A stretch of DNA of 64,000 nt from Acytostelium subglobosum LB1 (Eukaryota > Evosea > Eumycetozoa > Acytosteliales > Acytosteliaceae), in NCBI RefSeq assembly GCF_000787575.1, contig NW_012236526.1:434001-498000 (forward strand), written 5' to 3'. The notes beneath the pieces are model-generated. The model did not search any database, was not told where the DNA came from, and saw only the letters and a list, made by a program, of their open reading frames with translations. This document shows, piece by piece, positions 1-13,354 of this stretch (the first letter of the stretch is position 1; each line of letters opens with the position of its first letter). The translations under genes and the position numbers were made by a program.

Positions 1-1348
1 CGTCGACATGTCCAGACTCCTAAAGTATATAGTGTCGTCGAATATGATGATCCACGACTTGCTCGCTGATGACGATGATGAAGATGAATGTGCAGCGGCA
101 GTCGACGAGGAGGAAGAGCCCTCGCCATCATCATCTGCGGTGCATGGACGTGTGTGATAGTCCTTCTTCCATTGAACGACAGTATACTGCTGGCTGTTGG
201 TCAATGCCAGCTTGAGCAGACCGAGGTTGCAGTGAACAAATACAAAAGGTCCATTGGTGGCCATAGAGTAGACAGTGGTGACCTCGGCGGCCTTGTCCTT
301 GCTTTCAAACACGATACTCTGACGGAAGTCGAATCGTTCCAAAGGCAAGTAACTCTCGTCGTACTTTTTTAGGTTGGCTGGCAAACTGATGATCATGTGA
401 TTGAGTGAGTGAGTGATTGCTGACATTCAAGCGTGATGGTAATTGAACTTACAATGATTGATATTTGGATGTCAAGATGAACTTTACAATGTTGAGAGTG
501 AGGGTTGGATGATTGCGTCCAATTACCAATGACACGAGAGCGGACGACGCCACCAAGTGCTCGAGGTCGTTGTTGTTGGAATGCTGAATGATGTTGATGA
601 GGAGATCGACCGATGTCTTGATGAGCTGTGCCGAGAACGAATACAGTGATCCTGGCTTTACGTTGTGGAAGTAGTCCTGAAGCAGTTGGAAGCCCCTCTG
701 ACGAATGACGTCGCTCTTGTCGCCGAGCAGACCAAACAGAAACTGGAAGAACAGCTCGGATGACTTGATCGTGTCGAGTGCCTGCTGGCTGACTGGCGAC
801 GAGGCGTCCGAGTCACTGCGTGGGGCAGGCGAGGCGCCGTCCTCCTTGGACTGGGTGGATGACGGCGCGGTGGATGCAGACGATGTGGTGGTGGAGGTCG
901 AGGACGAGGAGTCCTGCATTCGGTCGGGCAGGAAAGACACTGGGTTCTTCCAGAGTATCTGTCGCATGTGCAACAATGCATTCGAGTGCGACATTGGTAT
1001 GGACGATCGGAGGGATAGGAATTTGTTTGATGGCTTGTCCTCGTCGTCATCAGCCTTGTCCTTCTTCTTGTCCTTCTCCATCTCCTTGTCGTCATCGTCA
1101 CCATTACCATCGAGGTTGGTGTAGTAGTCTGTATGCTTTAGGACCTCTTTGTAGAGGTGCAGGAATCTCTCCAACTGCACGCCCTCAATCAGACCATTAT
1201 CGCGGTTAAAACCATTTGAGCCATCCTGAAATGAAGATGTGAATGAAGCTGGAGAGGCATAGCCCTCCATCAATCCAACAACCTCTGTCTTATTCAACAC
1301 ATCACCACTACCATCACGTTGTTGTTGTTGTTGTTGTTGTTGCTCCAT
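1..1348 (-). CDS. N-terminal part of a large unidentified protein (armadillo-like segment), cut by window edge
   Basis: Two exons are visible: 1348-453 and 385 to the window edge, joined across a 67-base intron (GTAAGT donor, ATCATCAG acceptor) that keeps the frame. The start is an ATG followed by an eight-glutamine run encoded by CAA repeats. Residues about 80-110 are an acidic/lysine-rich charged stretch and about 145-190 are Ser/Thr-rich; both look disordered. From about residue 195 the sequence becomes regular and helical (SSELFFQFLFGLLGDKSD, then SLYSFSAQLIKTSVDLL), like armadillo/HEAT-type repeats, and after the intron it turns into a beta-rich segment with GPFVFVHCNLGLLKL, which may be the first blade of a propeller. 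I do not recognise the protein; very large E3 ligases have such N-termini, but nothing here proves it. The gene continues to the left of the window. Confidence 0.7.
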
Positions 1349-1987
1349 TATTAATGTATAATGTTGTTGATGTTAAATGTTGTTGATGTTTGAATGATTG
1401 ATTGAATGATTGATTTGAAAGTTGTTTGGATTATGATTATACAACAATCAAAACAACAAATATGATATATGTACACTATATATCAATATAATAATAGTGT
1501 ATGTACGTCCACTTATATAATATATATGTATGTATGTTGAACAGAGATAGATTAATGTTTGATTGAAAGATTGGATGAACAGAGATGAAAGAGTTGAAGT
1601 CAGACTTTGAAGAATGAACCACACCTTTGGAGGATATTAATATGATTTTGAAATTAATTGAGAAAGTGACTTCAAGGTCATCCGATCAAGCATGGTCGTC
1701 AAACCCTCGACCTTACCTTACCTTGTTGTACCCATATTGTAGGAGTAGGAGTAGTTGGTCATTCGTTTAATCATATTTATTGATATCGTCCCGACAATGA
1801 CACTCTTCATGGCACTGGGGACTTGGTAACTGCTGATGCTACATTGGCACATAGTTGAGTGGCTAATGTCACTGCATGATTGATTACCATCCATGCACTA
1901 TTACCTCCACTATTACTATCACTTCTTACTCTATTGGCTTCCAAGTGGAGTTGGAGGTTGGAGTTAGTTGTTGATCGATCCAATCTA
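1349..1987. other. Intergenic, no gene seen
   Basis: AT-rich DNA between the start of the leftmost gene and the stop of the FNIP gene, with runs of alternating AT around 1470-1530 and short direct repeats near 1720 (CTTACC twice) and 1742 (AGGAGT twice). It should contain the promoter of the leftmost gene. No frame with dictyostelid codon use is seen. Confidence 0.6.
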
Positions 1988-3661
1988 TCAATCAAATAAC
2001 AAATGCTTACTATTACTACTATTATTACTATTCTTGGACTTGCTGCTGCTTGTGATACTATCGTTACTTGATGAACTACTACTACTGCTGGTAGTCTTGC
2101 TGTTGTTGTTGTTGTTGACGTTGAACTTGTGACTACCATTGATTATACTTAATACTTGATCGAATGGCATGAATCCACCTTGTAGTGTATCCTTGAGTAC
2201 GAGTGCAACTTGATCACTTATGCGTCTGATTCGATAGAATTCATTACTGCAGTCCATAATGATATTGGTCATGTTTGGTGGCAACTTGAATGATGGCGAC
2301 AAACGATGGTATGGCAGAATGAAGTGTGTCACTGATGGTATCTGCTCGCGATTGACCACCTGCCTGAAGCATGTGCCCAGCTTGAGTAATGTGACCGACT
2401 CGGGAATGATTCCAACGGGTATGGCCTGATTGAAGCGCTGTCCAAAGACTAGAGCGGCTAACGACTCGGGGAACGAGCCGATCTCGATTCGCGAGTTGAA
2501 GTTGGCACCAAACACCAGATGAGTAACGCCCTTTGGGATGCGACCCGCGTGCAGTGACTGATTGAAGGCGTCACCAAACGTAAGATGAGTGATGGTGTCT
2601 GGCAACACATCGCGTCCAATCGGCTGATCGAACCTGTCACCAAAGGTCAAGTGCCGCACGTTCTTTGGCAGCGTGTTGGTAGTGAGCGGCTGATTGAAAC
2701 GGTAGCCGAGCTTGAGATAGGTGACAGAGTCGCCGAGACTGCCCGACAGGGGCTGGTCAAACGAGTTCTCCATAGCAAACTCGTGACTTGTGTACTGTGA
2801 GTGCAGCTCGTTGTAGTGTGTCAGGTCGATCTGATTGAAGCTGCTGGCGGGGTCCAGCCCAGACGACTCGAATGAGGCCGAGTGTATGTGTTGGCCAAAC
2901 ACTATGTGAGTGAGGTCTTCTGGTAGCATCCCTGGCACAATCGGTTGATTGAAGTGATTGCCAAATGTGAGCTGCTGGACGTTTGGTGGCACAGTGCCAC
3001 GCTCCAACATGTGATTGTAGCCATCACCAAGGAACAGACGCTGGAGGGAGAAGGGCAGCACGCCAGGCATGAGTCGACGAGTGAAGCCTGAACCCAAGGC
3101 CAACACGATGACGCCCTCAGGCACATGTCCAAAGTTAATCTCCTTATTGAATCGTTTGCCAAACACTACATGTGTAACAGTCGATGGGATTGCACCATAG
3201 TTCAACGATCGATTGAACTCCTCGCCAAAGAACAAATGAGTGATTGTCGAAGGAATTGCACCTGGCACAATATCCAAATTATACGACTGTGCCAAGCATA
3301 ACTTTGTCATTCCACTTGGTATACATCCATAACTCAATGGATCCTTCTTAATGTACAAGTATTCATCTGATTGATTGATCAGTGAGTGTTAATGAAAGTG
3401 TGAGGGGTATCACGAATTTAATTATACTTGACATTAGTACATACTCTTTGGCAACTTGGAGGCATGATCATCATTGAGAATGACTTGTATCTCATTGTAT
3501 GACTTGATCTTTAGTAGTTTGGAACGTACAGGTTCTTTGAATGTCAAGTACTTGTTCCTATCTGTATACAATCGTTTACAAATTAATGTTAAACATATTC
3601 TATCCACATTACATTCAAGGTATGATACAATTATCTGTAAGATGTAATGTGAGAATATCAT
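1988..3661 (-). CDS. F-box-like / FNIP repeat protein
   Basis: Two exons, 3661-3445 and 3366-1988, joined across a 78-base GTATGT...CAATCAG intron; 531 codons. Residues 1-45 (HYILQIIVSYLECNVDRICL and following) resemble the short F-box-like helix that starts most dictyostelid FNIP proteins. From about residue 80 to 430 there are about 14 FNIP repeats of roughly 22 residues with the pattern (I/L)P..(V/I)T.L.FG..FNQP(L/I). The C-terminus is a low-complexity Asn/Ser tail. FNIP proteins are a large dictyostelid family of leucine-rich-like solenoids, thought to act as substrate adaptors, but no substrate is known for this one. The start is the first ATG; no upstream exon with an ATG was found in the 100 bases before it. 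Confidence 0.85.
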
Positions 3662-3768
3662 TATAAAGTGTAGTTATAAATATATTTACAGATATTAGTT
3701 AGTTATTATTATTACAATCAATTAATAGAGTAGAGTTATTCAATTAAACCAACAATAAAGTGATGGAT

Positions 3769-3785
3769 GGTCCCAGGCTGGGACC
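3769..3785. repeat. Perfect short palindrome, 8-bp arms, 1-base centre
   Basis: GGTCCCAG and its reverse complement CTGGGACC separated by a single G, in the gap between the FNIP promoter and the 3' end of the PH-WD40 gene. Could form a hairpin or be a dimeric protein site. It may be chance. Confidence 0.6.
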
Positions 3786-3928
3786 CATCAATCAGCCAGT
3801 CTGGCATTCATCAAAAATCAGAACTGTGTGGGTGAGGCTGATCAGATGGTCATCGGAAACGACAAGTGTGGGTATGTGACTCAAATACAATCATTTGAAC
3901 TAGCTCATTCACAGATTAGATGTGGAAA

Positions 3929-6900
3929 CTAAAAGGAAGGCAAGTATAGTTTATTTGGATAGACGAGCTTGGACTTGACTATGACTTGCATGGCAGGCTT
4001 GATGACAATGTCAATGGGCTTGAGGAAGAAGCCTGTAGTGTTGCACTTAAAGTCAATCTTGGGCTCCTCGAGGAATGATATCCACAGTGGTATGGCCGTG
4101 CCCGGTTGGAATCCAAGCATTAGTATGCCCTTTACCGATGGGTCGGTAATGGTGGCCTCACCCGAGATACCCTTGACTTCAATAAGCAGTCGAATCTTTA
4201 GATCCTTTGGTGCGAGCTCCAGTGCAAACTGAGCCTGATAGGCGTCCTTGGGGAAGATGGCCTGCAGCTGGATGATGCTTTGGCGCTCGGTGAACTGGTC
4301 GGGGAAGGCCTCAGGCATCGATATCTCCTTGATCGTGATCTTGACTGTCTTGAGCGCCGTGTTTTGCACCGAGTGCAAGATCGAGTTGAGCGTGTGGATA
4401 AGCGATGTGATGGGCTGGTTGGCCGCCGCCAACTCTTGTGCGGCAGACTTGGAGCCCACGGCCATGCCATCAATCTGTGGCCGCTTTTTGTTGTGTGGCT
4501 CAGTCAGTTGGTACATCAACATTGTCGTGGCGGATGCATCGTCGGCCACTGGTGCGTCCATGTCTAGTCCGCCCAACTTGGAGACGATCTCGCCAACCTT
4601 GTCGCTGTCCCTGATCAGCGTCTGCAGGAAGCGCTTGGCCTCTAGTGAATGGTAGGTGGCGGGCGAAAGCTTGGCCAATCTGGTCATGGGCGCCACATTC
4701 TTCTCCTTTCGTATATGCTTGCAGAGCTTTGAGTCGTTGTGCTGGTAGATACGCTTGATGAAGTAGACCACAGAGTGTTTGATCACCTCGCCATTGTCCA
4801 TGTTGGCCATCGAGTACTGAATGTCCAATATACGGACATAATGTTTGATCGTGTCCTTGATCCTATATGGTTGTGATGAGGACGATGATGATGCTGACAA
4901 TGATGCAGATGCCGATGATGATGTTGATGTTGACGATGATGAAGAGTTGGCAAACACAGGTGATGCAGCTGCTGAGATGAATGAAGATGCGCCCGAATGT
5001 CCACTGACCAATGAGTTGGGCAAAGTAGTGAGTGTAGACATGAGCTTGGCCACAACAAGCATCGTATATTTCAATACTGATGCATTCAAATTGTTGGTCA
5101 TGGATAATCTGACCAAGCTCTCCAATGATATGTAGATACAGAATTTCTCTGATTGATGTAATTGATTGAGTGAGTGGAATGGTCCCAGGATCACCTGCGA
5201 CGGACATGAATACTTGTACTTACCAATGTTACAAAGATAATACAATGTCTTTAGGGACTCGAGCATCAAGAGTGTGTTGGGGCTGGAGCGATGGATGTAG
5301 CTCTGGACGAGTCTTGCCATCCTGATCACCTTGTTGATGTCTTGAAGTAGTAGCATGCTGGATACATGCGAGACATTCCTGCCATAATATCTCAAGGACT
5401 GTACAATCTCCAGTTGGAAGTCTGCCAACAAATCATTCTTCTCTCCAATGTCCAACAACAAGTCCAACAACTGTCCATTGTAATCTAATTAATGTGATGC
5501 ATGAGTGTTAGCAAGTTGACGCGCCACTGGAGGAGGAGGATGGACAATATGAACATACGATATTTGAAGCGATAAGATAGTCGCTTGAGAAGGATACGCA
5601 TGCTCTGCCAGTCACTGCAGTCTGGATCATAGTCTTGTGGAGTGAGTCGCTTGGCCATCCACTGATCTGTGAGACGGAAGCGGAAAATGTGACTACCGCC
5701 AACCCAAGCACAACCATTGTTGTACAACAACGTGGAGTTCATGTCTTCGTTCAGCTCTATACATTCAAAAACGACTTGTCCAGTCTGATGATTGTTGTGT
5801 CAGTCTCGGCTGGATCTTGATTGATCAATGAGATGATGTGATGTACGTACATTGGTTTCATAGACGGACACATGGTTCCTGTGCAATGCCCAGACATGGC
5901 CATTGAATAGATTGAACGATGTGACAGGATGTGTACACTCAAACCTTCGCTTGAGCTTCAATGTCTGATGGTATTGATTGCGTGAGTGAGCGAGTGATTG
6001 AATGATTAATCAGGCTTGAGTGAACATACCTCGAGACTCCAGAGCGAGATTGTGTTGGGAAGGTTGGGCGAGAAGAATGTGTTCTCGGGCATGGAACATA
6101 TCCAAAGAGTGTTGCCAATGACTGCCATGGCCGATATCTGATGATTGTCAACATCAATCAGATGACATACTTGGCCACCCTCCCAAGGTGACCATACTAT
6201 CACCTCGGCATACGTCGTGGCGATCAATATACGCTCGTCCACCTTGATCAACTTGCTAAACTTTCGCATGGCCTTGAATCTCTTCAGCTTCTGTTGGTGA
6301 TGTGTTACTTCCACCAATGACTCTAGATAGCTGTTGATATCAATGGCCTTGGAGCGATGTGTCTACATGTGTGCGTGAGTCGTTAGTGGCGTACCTATCA
6401 TCAGAACATGTGACCATGGTACTATACTTACTGTGACGTCTAGGATGCTAAGTGTTGTTGCTGTCTCATTGTGGCCGCAGTAGAGAAGGAGGTTGTCCGT
6501 CACTTCTATCATGTTGTGGATGGGCACGGGCGACGCGTGCACAAAGATAACGGTGAAGTCTGTCTTGTTCCATGCGGTGATCTTGCCATCCATCGATGAG
6601 CTGTATATAGTGCGTCGCGATGGGTTGTACACCATTGATGTGATTGGTGCATTGTAAGGTTTCCACTGCGAGCCCTTCTTGATGCGATCCGTGCTCTGGC
6701 TGACAGACCACGTGACAATGTTGCCCTGGCTATCGCCACACCATATCTTATTCTTGCTGACAGCTACCATTGATGTTACGTGGCCATTTGTAATGTTCTT
6801 TATACGATCGGCAATCGATGCTCCACACATGCTGATTGGACGACTATGTTGTTGTTGCTGTTGGGTGTTTGGCGCGCCATTGGCAACACCATTCTGCTGT

Positions 6901-7955
6901 TGTTGCTGTTGCTTATCATTGATATTGATGACAGCTGATGCCCTCTTGTTGATTATCGAGGTGACCACTGCCTTGGTGAGTGTGTTCCTGTATGACTCTG
7001 GCTGAGGCTGTGGCTCAACGTTGTTGCCATTGATGCTACCATTGATGCCGTTTGTGTCAAGGTAGTTTGGATCATCCTTGGATACTGCGATGGACACTGA
7101 TCGCGGCTTGGAATTGGTGGATGTTGATGATGATGAAGATGATGAGAAGACTGATGTGAATCGCTTGGGATTGACATTGGTAGTTGTTAATGTTGAAGTT
7201 GATGGTGTCGGTGCAGAGTTTGGAGGAATGACTGGCGCGGATGTCGGTTGTTGTTGCTTCTTAAGAATTGATTGAGGATTGGATGATGTTGTTGCCAGGT
7301 TTGATGCTGTGGGTGGCGCTGTAGTTGGTAAAGCTGGAGTGGTCACCGATGAAGTTGATTGAGTTCTAGGTGTTGGTGGTACTGGCATTGATTTGTGTCC
7401 TGTGGATGGAGGCGAAACTACCACCTGTGGCACAGGTGGCGGCTGTTGTGTGGTCGTGGTCACAACGGAAGCCGTAGTGGCAGCGCGATCCCTAGACTGG
7501 CGCGATGATGAAGTAGTTGAAGACTCTGACACTTGGATGATACATGAGTTGAGAAAGTTGATCCATAGTGCCATCTCATACTCTGAGTGTGCGGCCAGAT
7601 GATAGACCTTGTCTTTGGTCTGTATGTCCAGCAGCCATTGTTGTGAAGATGATGATGACGATGCCTTTGGTTGTAGGATGGCTTCGACCGGTGCCATCTC
7701 AATGCGGCCAAGTGGCACCATTGCTGCAGCGGCATCCTTATCAGTCTTGTAATATGAGAGACCATGAGTGTCCAATACAAACCAACGTTTCTTCCATGCC
7801 GATTGTTTGGACAATGCCGCAAAAGTCTTCTTGGCTCTCTTCATCAAGTAGCCTGAATGTATAAGAGTGGTGTCGCCAGTGGACATGGGGTTGGCTGGCA
7901 TGGTCGTGTTCGTGGTCGTCGTGGTCGATGTTGACTTTCCATTCTTTGATGTCAT
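3929..7955 (-). CDS. PH domain - WD40 propeller - SMP-like lipid-binding protein
   Basis: Six exons (7955-6432, 6362-6030, 5964-5851, 5784-5559, 5484-5224, 5148-3929), all introns GT-AG and frame-keeping; 1225 codons. Residues about 34-138 are a pleckstrin homology domain (SGYLMKRAKK, then KKRWFVLDTHGLSYYKTDKD). A long Ser/Thr/Pro/Gln-rich linker follows to about residue 370. Residues about 375-690 have WD40-like blades (NKIWCGDSQGNIVTWSV, DGKITAWNK, NTISLWSLE). A helical section follows. The last about 200 residues end in GISGEATI, then ILMLGFQPGTAIPLWISFLEEP and LVYPNKLYLP, which match the SMP/TULIP signature of synaptotagmin-like, mitochondrial and lipid-binding proteins (compare the LVWPNRLVIP ending). 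SMP proteins move lipids at membrane contact sites. PH and SMP are known together in TEX2/Nvj2; the propeller between them is unusual. Domain calls for PH are firm, WD40 fair, SMP tentative. Confidence 0.8.
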
Positions 7956-8118
7956 GGCTATGTGTGTATGACAAGTCCTACTTGATCAATCAATCAATCA
8001 ATGTCTCTTCTCTTCTCTTCTCTCTCCTTCTCTCTTCTCACTTCTCTCTTCTCTATCTCTCGCTACACAATCTTTGTTGAATATTTAACTTATGCAAATG
8101 ATTAAGTATGATTGAGCC

Positions 8119-8155
8119 CCTGTTGTAATGATGGCGAATGATTCGCTACAACAGG
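8119..8155. repeat. Nested hairpin
   Basis: CCTGTTGTA (8119-8127) pairs with TACAACAGG (8147-8155), and inside it GCGAA (8134-8138) pairs with TTCGC (8142-8146) with a TGA loop; a six-base bulge (ATGATG) lies on the left arm. Could be a terminator-like or small RNA structure, or a regulatory site. Confidence 0.55.
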
Positions 8156-8442
8156 TCGTTCAATCACACACACTCTCACAGTTGTTGGAATGATCAAACT
8201 CTCACTTTTTAGTATCTTATCAACACTTTACTTGATTTGGATCGATCCCCTGGGGCACTTGTGGGGGGATCAAGAATGAATAGGTCTCTCCTGAAAGTGA
8301 TGAACAGAATGGTGACACGTTTGCTGATGTTGTTGATGGGGCACTGCACGGACTATTCCTCAGAGCAATGTTTCTTGTGCAGCGAGAATGAATAACTCTC
8401 TTCCCTATTCTTTGTGCCTCGTTATAACTATCAATTCTTTAA

Positions 8443-8466
8443 TGTAGTAGACTGCAGTCTACTACA
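8443..8466. repeat. 24-bp perfect palindrome flanked by CTTTAA direct repeats
   Basis: The half-site TGTAGTAGACTG is followed directly by its exact reverse complement with no spacer. CTTTAA occurs immediately before (8437-8442) and immediately after (8467-8472), so the palindrome sits between 6-bp direct repeats. Confidence 0.8.
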
Positions 8467-8556
8467 CTTTAATACCTTGTTCCAACCCAATCATTCACTC
8501 TCCTTCATTCATTCTTTCTGCTTATCATCGTCATAAGGGTCGGGACCATTCTTCGA

Positions 8557-8594
8557 GGGTTGGGGTAAGGGTAGGGGCGAGGGTAGAGAAGGGG
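8557..8594 (+). other. Potential G-quadruplex upstream of dehydrogenase gene
   Basis: Six runs of at least three G (at 8557, 8562, 8569, 8574, 8581 and 8591) with loops of 2-7 bases on the plus strand, 130-170 bases before the dehydrogenase start. Meets the usual sequence rule for a G-quadruplex; folding is not shown. Confidence 0.5.
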
Positions 8595-8725
8595 TTGGAA
8601 GTAGAGTGTTGTTAGGGGGTAAAGTCAAGTCAATGATGCCCATTACATTCATTGACCAAACAGTTACATCTTCATCATAATAATATCATATACATATCAG
8701 TACTAGTTACTAACAGCGACAAGCA

Positions 8726-9901
8726 ATGCTTGCTGCAACCAAATGGTTTATAAGGGGATTGACAACATATACAAAGTCATCATTCGAGAAGAAGAGCACA
8801 AGATTCAATAGTGATGACCTTCAAGCAATAGATTACATCAATACATCTTTCGTTGTAACAGGTGCCAATAGTGGCATTGGTTACGCAACTGCTCTAGACC
8901 TTGCTCGTATGTAGTAGTTACAGTAGTTACGAAGTCATCCATTCAATCAATCAATCATACCAACACTCATTCAATCAATCAATCAATGATTAGGAAAGGG
9001 AGGAATTGTACATATGATATGTAGAAACAAAGAAAGAGGTGAAGAAGCATTGGCGAGGATTGTGGAGCAAAGTGGAAGTAATAGGATACATCTACATATT
9101 TATGACCTTGCCCTGCAGAGTGAGGTGGTTAGAATGGCCAGACACTTTGTTGATAGAGGTATACGCATCGATGTGTTGATACTCAATGCTGGAGTAATGA
9201 TGCCAATGAGATCGACTACAGTGGAAGGACATGAAGTCACATTCGCCACCAACCTGTTGTCACCATACCTGGCAACGTCATTGTTGTTAGATCATCTGCG
9301 CGACACTCACACCAACAACACGGCGAATAAGGCGAGAGTGATCTTTGTGTCGTCTGGAGGCGCACTCACACAGCGCATGACCTCCGACTATGAGTTTGTT
9401 AACATGGCTGGACGTCGTTGGAACGCCGTCAACACCTACGCACAGACGAAGCGTGCGTTGATCTATCTGGCCGACCTATTTGCCGAACGCTACAGCGATT
9501 ACAACACCAACTTCTACTCGATGCATCCTGGCTGGGTGGCAACGCCTCAGTTGGCAACTGCCATGCCAACGTTTGCCGTGCTTACCAAGCGAATCCAGCG
9601 CACACCTGAGCAGGGCGCCGACACTATCATCTGGCTGGCAGTCTCCCCCACTGTTGAAAGCGAGAGTGGTGGCTTCTACGAGGACAGGGAACTAACTGCC
9701 AAGCACCTGACCAAAGACACAGAGTCGACGCGCGATGAGATCAATCAACTGTGGAGCTATCTTGGAAAGTGCTTCCAGGAGGCAGAACAGCAGCCCAAGG
9801 ACAATGATGGCGAGGCTGATCAAGACGACCCCAAGGTCTCACATCAACAAGATGAGGAGCCAGCAGAGTTGGTCGAAGGCGAGACACATCCAAATCGATG
9901 A
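8726..9901 (+). CDS. dhrs12: Short-chain dehydrogenase/reductase, DHRS12-like
   Basis: Exons 8726-8906 and 8994-9901 with an 87-base intron; 362 codons. The Rossmann glycine motif TGANSGIG is at about residues 46-53, the NAG structural motif at about 130 (LILNAGV), the catalytic serine in VSSGG, and the catalytic YxxxK as YAQTK. The N-terminal GLTTYTKSSFE segment and SMHPGWVATP, GADT(I)IWLA and the GxFYEDR-like ending match the DHRS12 subgroup of SDRs rather than generic retinol dehydrogenases. These are NAD(P)-dependent oxidoreductases, substrate not known. The tail beyond residue about 325 is acidic and Gln/Asp-rich, longer than in animal DHRS12. Start chosen at the first ATG, which gives the conserved N-terminal segment. 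Confidence 0.88.
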
Positions 9902-10066
9902 GCTAATGATCATCGATCAATCAATACAGCCACAACACATGTATATAGTAGTATCCAAGCTATGGAAGCTTTATTACACTTCCATCATGAATGGAATAGG
10001 TTGGCGACGCACGATAAATAGATAAGTTATGTATAAGTATGACCCAGGACAGAGCGTGAACCAAGG

Positions 10067-11126
10067 TTAACAGTTGTCCGTGCTAATTGAAGCGTTGATG
10101 GTACGCTTCTTGTTGTTCCTGGTGGAGACACCGGGTGGAGAGTCTTGTAGGGAGCAGTAGCCCTTCCAGGCGTTGTAGGAGCCCTTGCCCAACTCTGACT
10201 TCATGGCCTCGATCATCTCCTCCAACTCTGACACACGTCTCTGCAGACGATCATTGTCGGTCAGTGTATCAATGAGGCTGACCTTCATGCGCTCAATATC
10301 CGAATCATTATCAACACGGATCTTTTCCATGATTCTCATCTTGTCTTGCATCAACTGGTACTCCTTCTCCAATTGCTTCTTCTTCAACTTCTTGTCCTGA
10401 TGTTTGATTGGTTGAATGAGTAAGTTGAGTTGGCGTGGCGAAGGTGTGGCGTGGCGTGGAGTGGAGTGGAGTTGGCGCTACTTACACCTTTGATTGGAGT
10501 TGAGAAGAAGGACTTGCCTGAGGTTGCCTGTGGTGCCATTGGACTGGCGGTAGATTGTTGGTAGCTGGAAACAGACAACATTGTTGATGTGGCTGGGCCG
10601 GCAGTGTAGGTGGTTGTCTTTGTAGGTGTGAAGGCAATGGTATATCTTGATGACTTGGGGCTCTGAATGAATTGGATGTTAGGAAATGAACAGGTTGAAT
10701 GTATACCTGGATGGAGGACTTACCAATGTGGTCACTTTGGTGGCGCTGTTGGTGTTGACGTTGTCGGTGGTGGCAAATGACTTGATTGGTGTGGTGGATG
10801 AGGTGAAGGCAGATGTTGACTTGATTGGTGTACTATTTACAGGTTGTGATTGAATGGTGGTGGAGTTTGATGATCCTGGAGAGTTGGTAATATCATACAG
10901 AGCAGCCTCAGCGTTCTTTAGAAGTGCCGATGTAGTCTTGCGATGTGACTTTAAGTTGGAAGTGGTGGACTTGGATTTGAATTTCTGTTATTGTCAAGTC
11001 AATCAATGATTGATTAGTAAGTTAGTGCCGATCAATGAGTTAAGGAAGTTATAAAGTTGACAAACTTACATCGTTCTCTTGATAATCAAGATATGAGAGG
11101 GAATCCATGTGTGCTTTTGAACTCAT
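10067..11126 (-). CDS. Small coiled-coil protein with repeated TPIK motifs, unknown function
   Basis: Four exons: 11126-11070, 10984-10724, 10662-10486, 10396-10067; all introns GT-AG and frame-keeping; 274 codons. The first 180 residues are Ser/Thr/Asn-rich and carry three S/T-T-P-I-K motifs (STPIKS, TTPIKS, STPIKG), each a possible proline-directed kinase site of the S/T-P-x-K type. From about residue 166 to 240 there is one heptad-rich coiled coil (KKKQLEKEYQLMQDKMRIME onward to EEMIEAMKSELGK). The C-terminus is basic with NNKKRTIN. Not recognised; size and layout would fit a spindle or centrosome adaptor, but this is a guess. Confidence 0.75.
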
Positions 11127-13084
<1,958 letters not shown>

Positions 13085-13270
13085 GCGACCAGTCCTTCCA
13101 CTGTTCCCCATGTTGTGTCATTAGTAAAGTGATAGGCTCTGTCACCTGTCCATATGGTGCAGTCAGTCAACTGTTGATTTCATCCAGTTGTCTGATTGTC
13201 CTGGACATTGTATCCAAACAAATTATAATATTTCTTTTTATTTAATTTTATTTATTTGGGATCATTCCTC

Positions 13271-13329
13271 TGATTGTGATTGAATGAGTGAGTGCACTGA
13301 CTGATTGATCAACGAATCAATCACAATCA
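13271..13329. repeat. 13-bp perfect inverted repeat, 33-base loop
   Basis: TGATTGTGATTGA at 13271-13283 is matched by its reverse complement at 13317-13329, about 190 bases after the actin stop. Could end or process the transcript. Confidence 0.6.
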
Positions 13330-13336
13330 AACAAAC

Positions 13337-13354
13337 CACACACACACACACACA
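13337..13354. repeat. (CA)9 microsatellite
   Basis: Nine CA units in the actin-villidin gap. No function suggested. Confidence 0.8.

Larger units (their letters stand above)
7956..8725. other. Divergent intergenic region with three symmetric or G-rich signals
   Basis: Promoter space for the PH-WD40 gene (minus) and the dehydrogenase gene (plus). Next to the minus start there is a CT-rich stretch (about 8001-8065), that is, a GA-rich 5' leader on the minus strand. A hairpin at 8119-8155, a 24-bp palindrome at 8443-8466 and a G-run cluster at 8557-8594 are listed separately. No coding frame seen. Confidence 0.6.

Noticed and set aside
4783-5207. Several His/Asp-rich frames opposite the PH-WD40 gene
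   Set aside because: Shadows of the Ser-rich coding stretch on the minus strand.
5149-5223. In-frame segment YKYSCPSQVILGP in the PH-WD40 gene
   Set aside because: A 75-base intron with GTAAGT donor and ATCAATCAG acceptor lies there; length divisible by three hides it.
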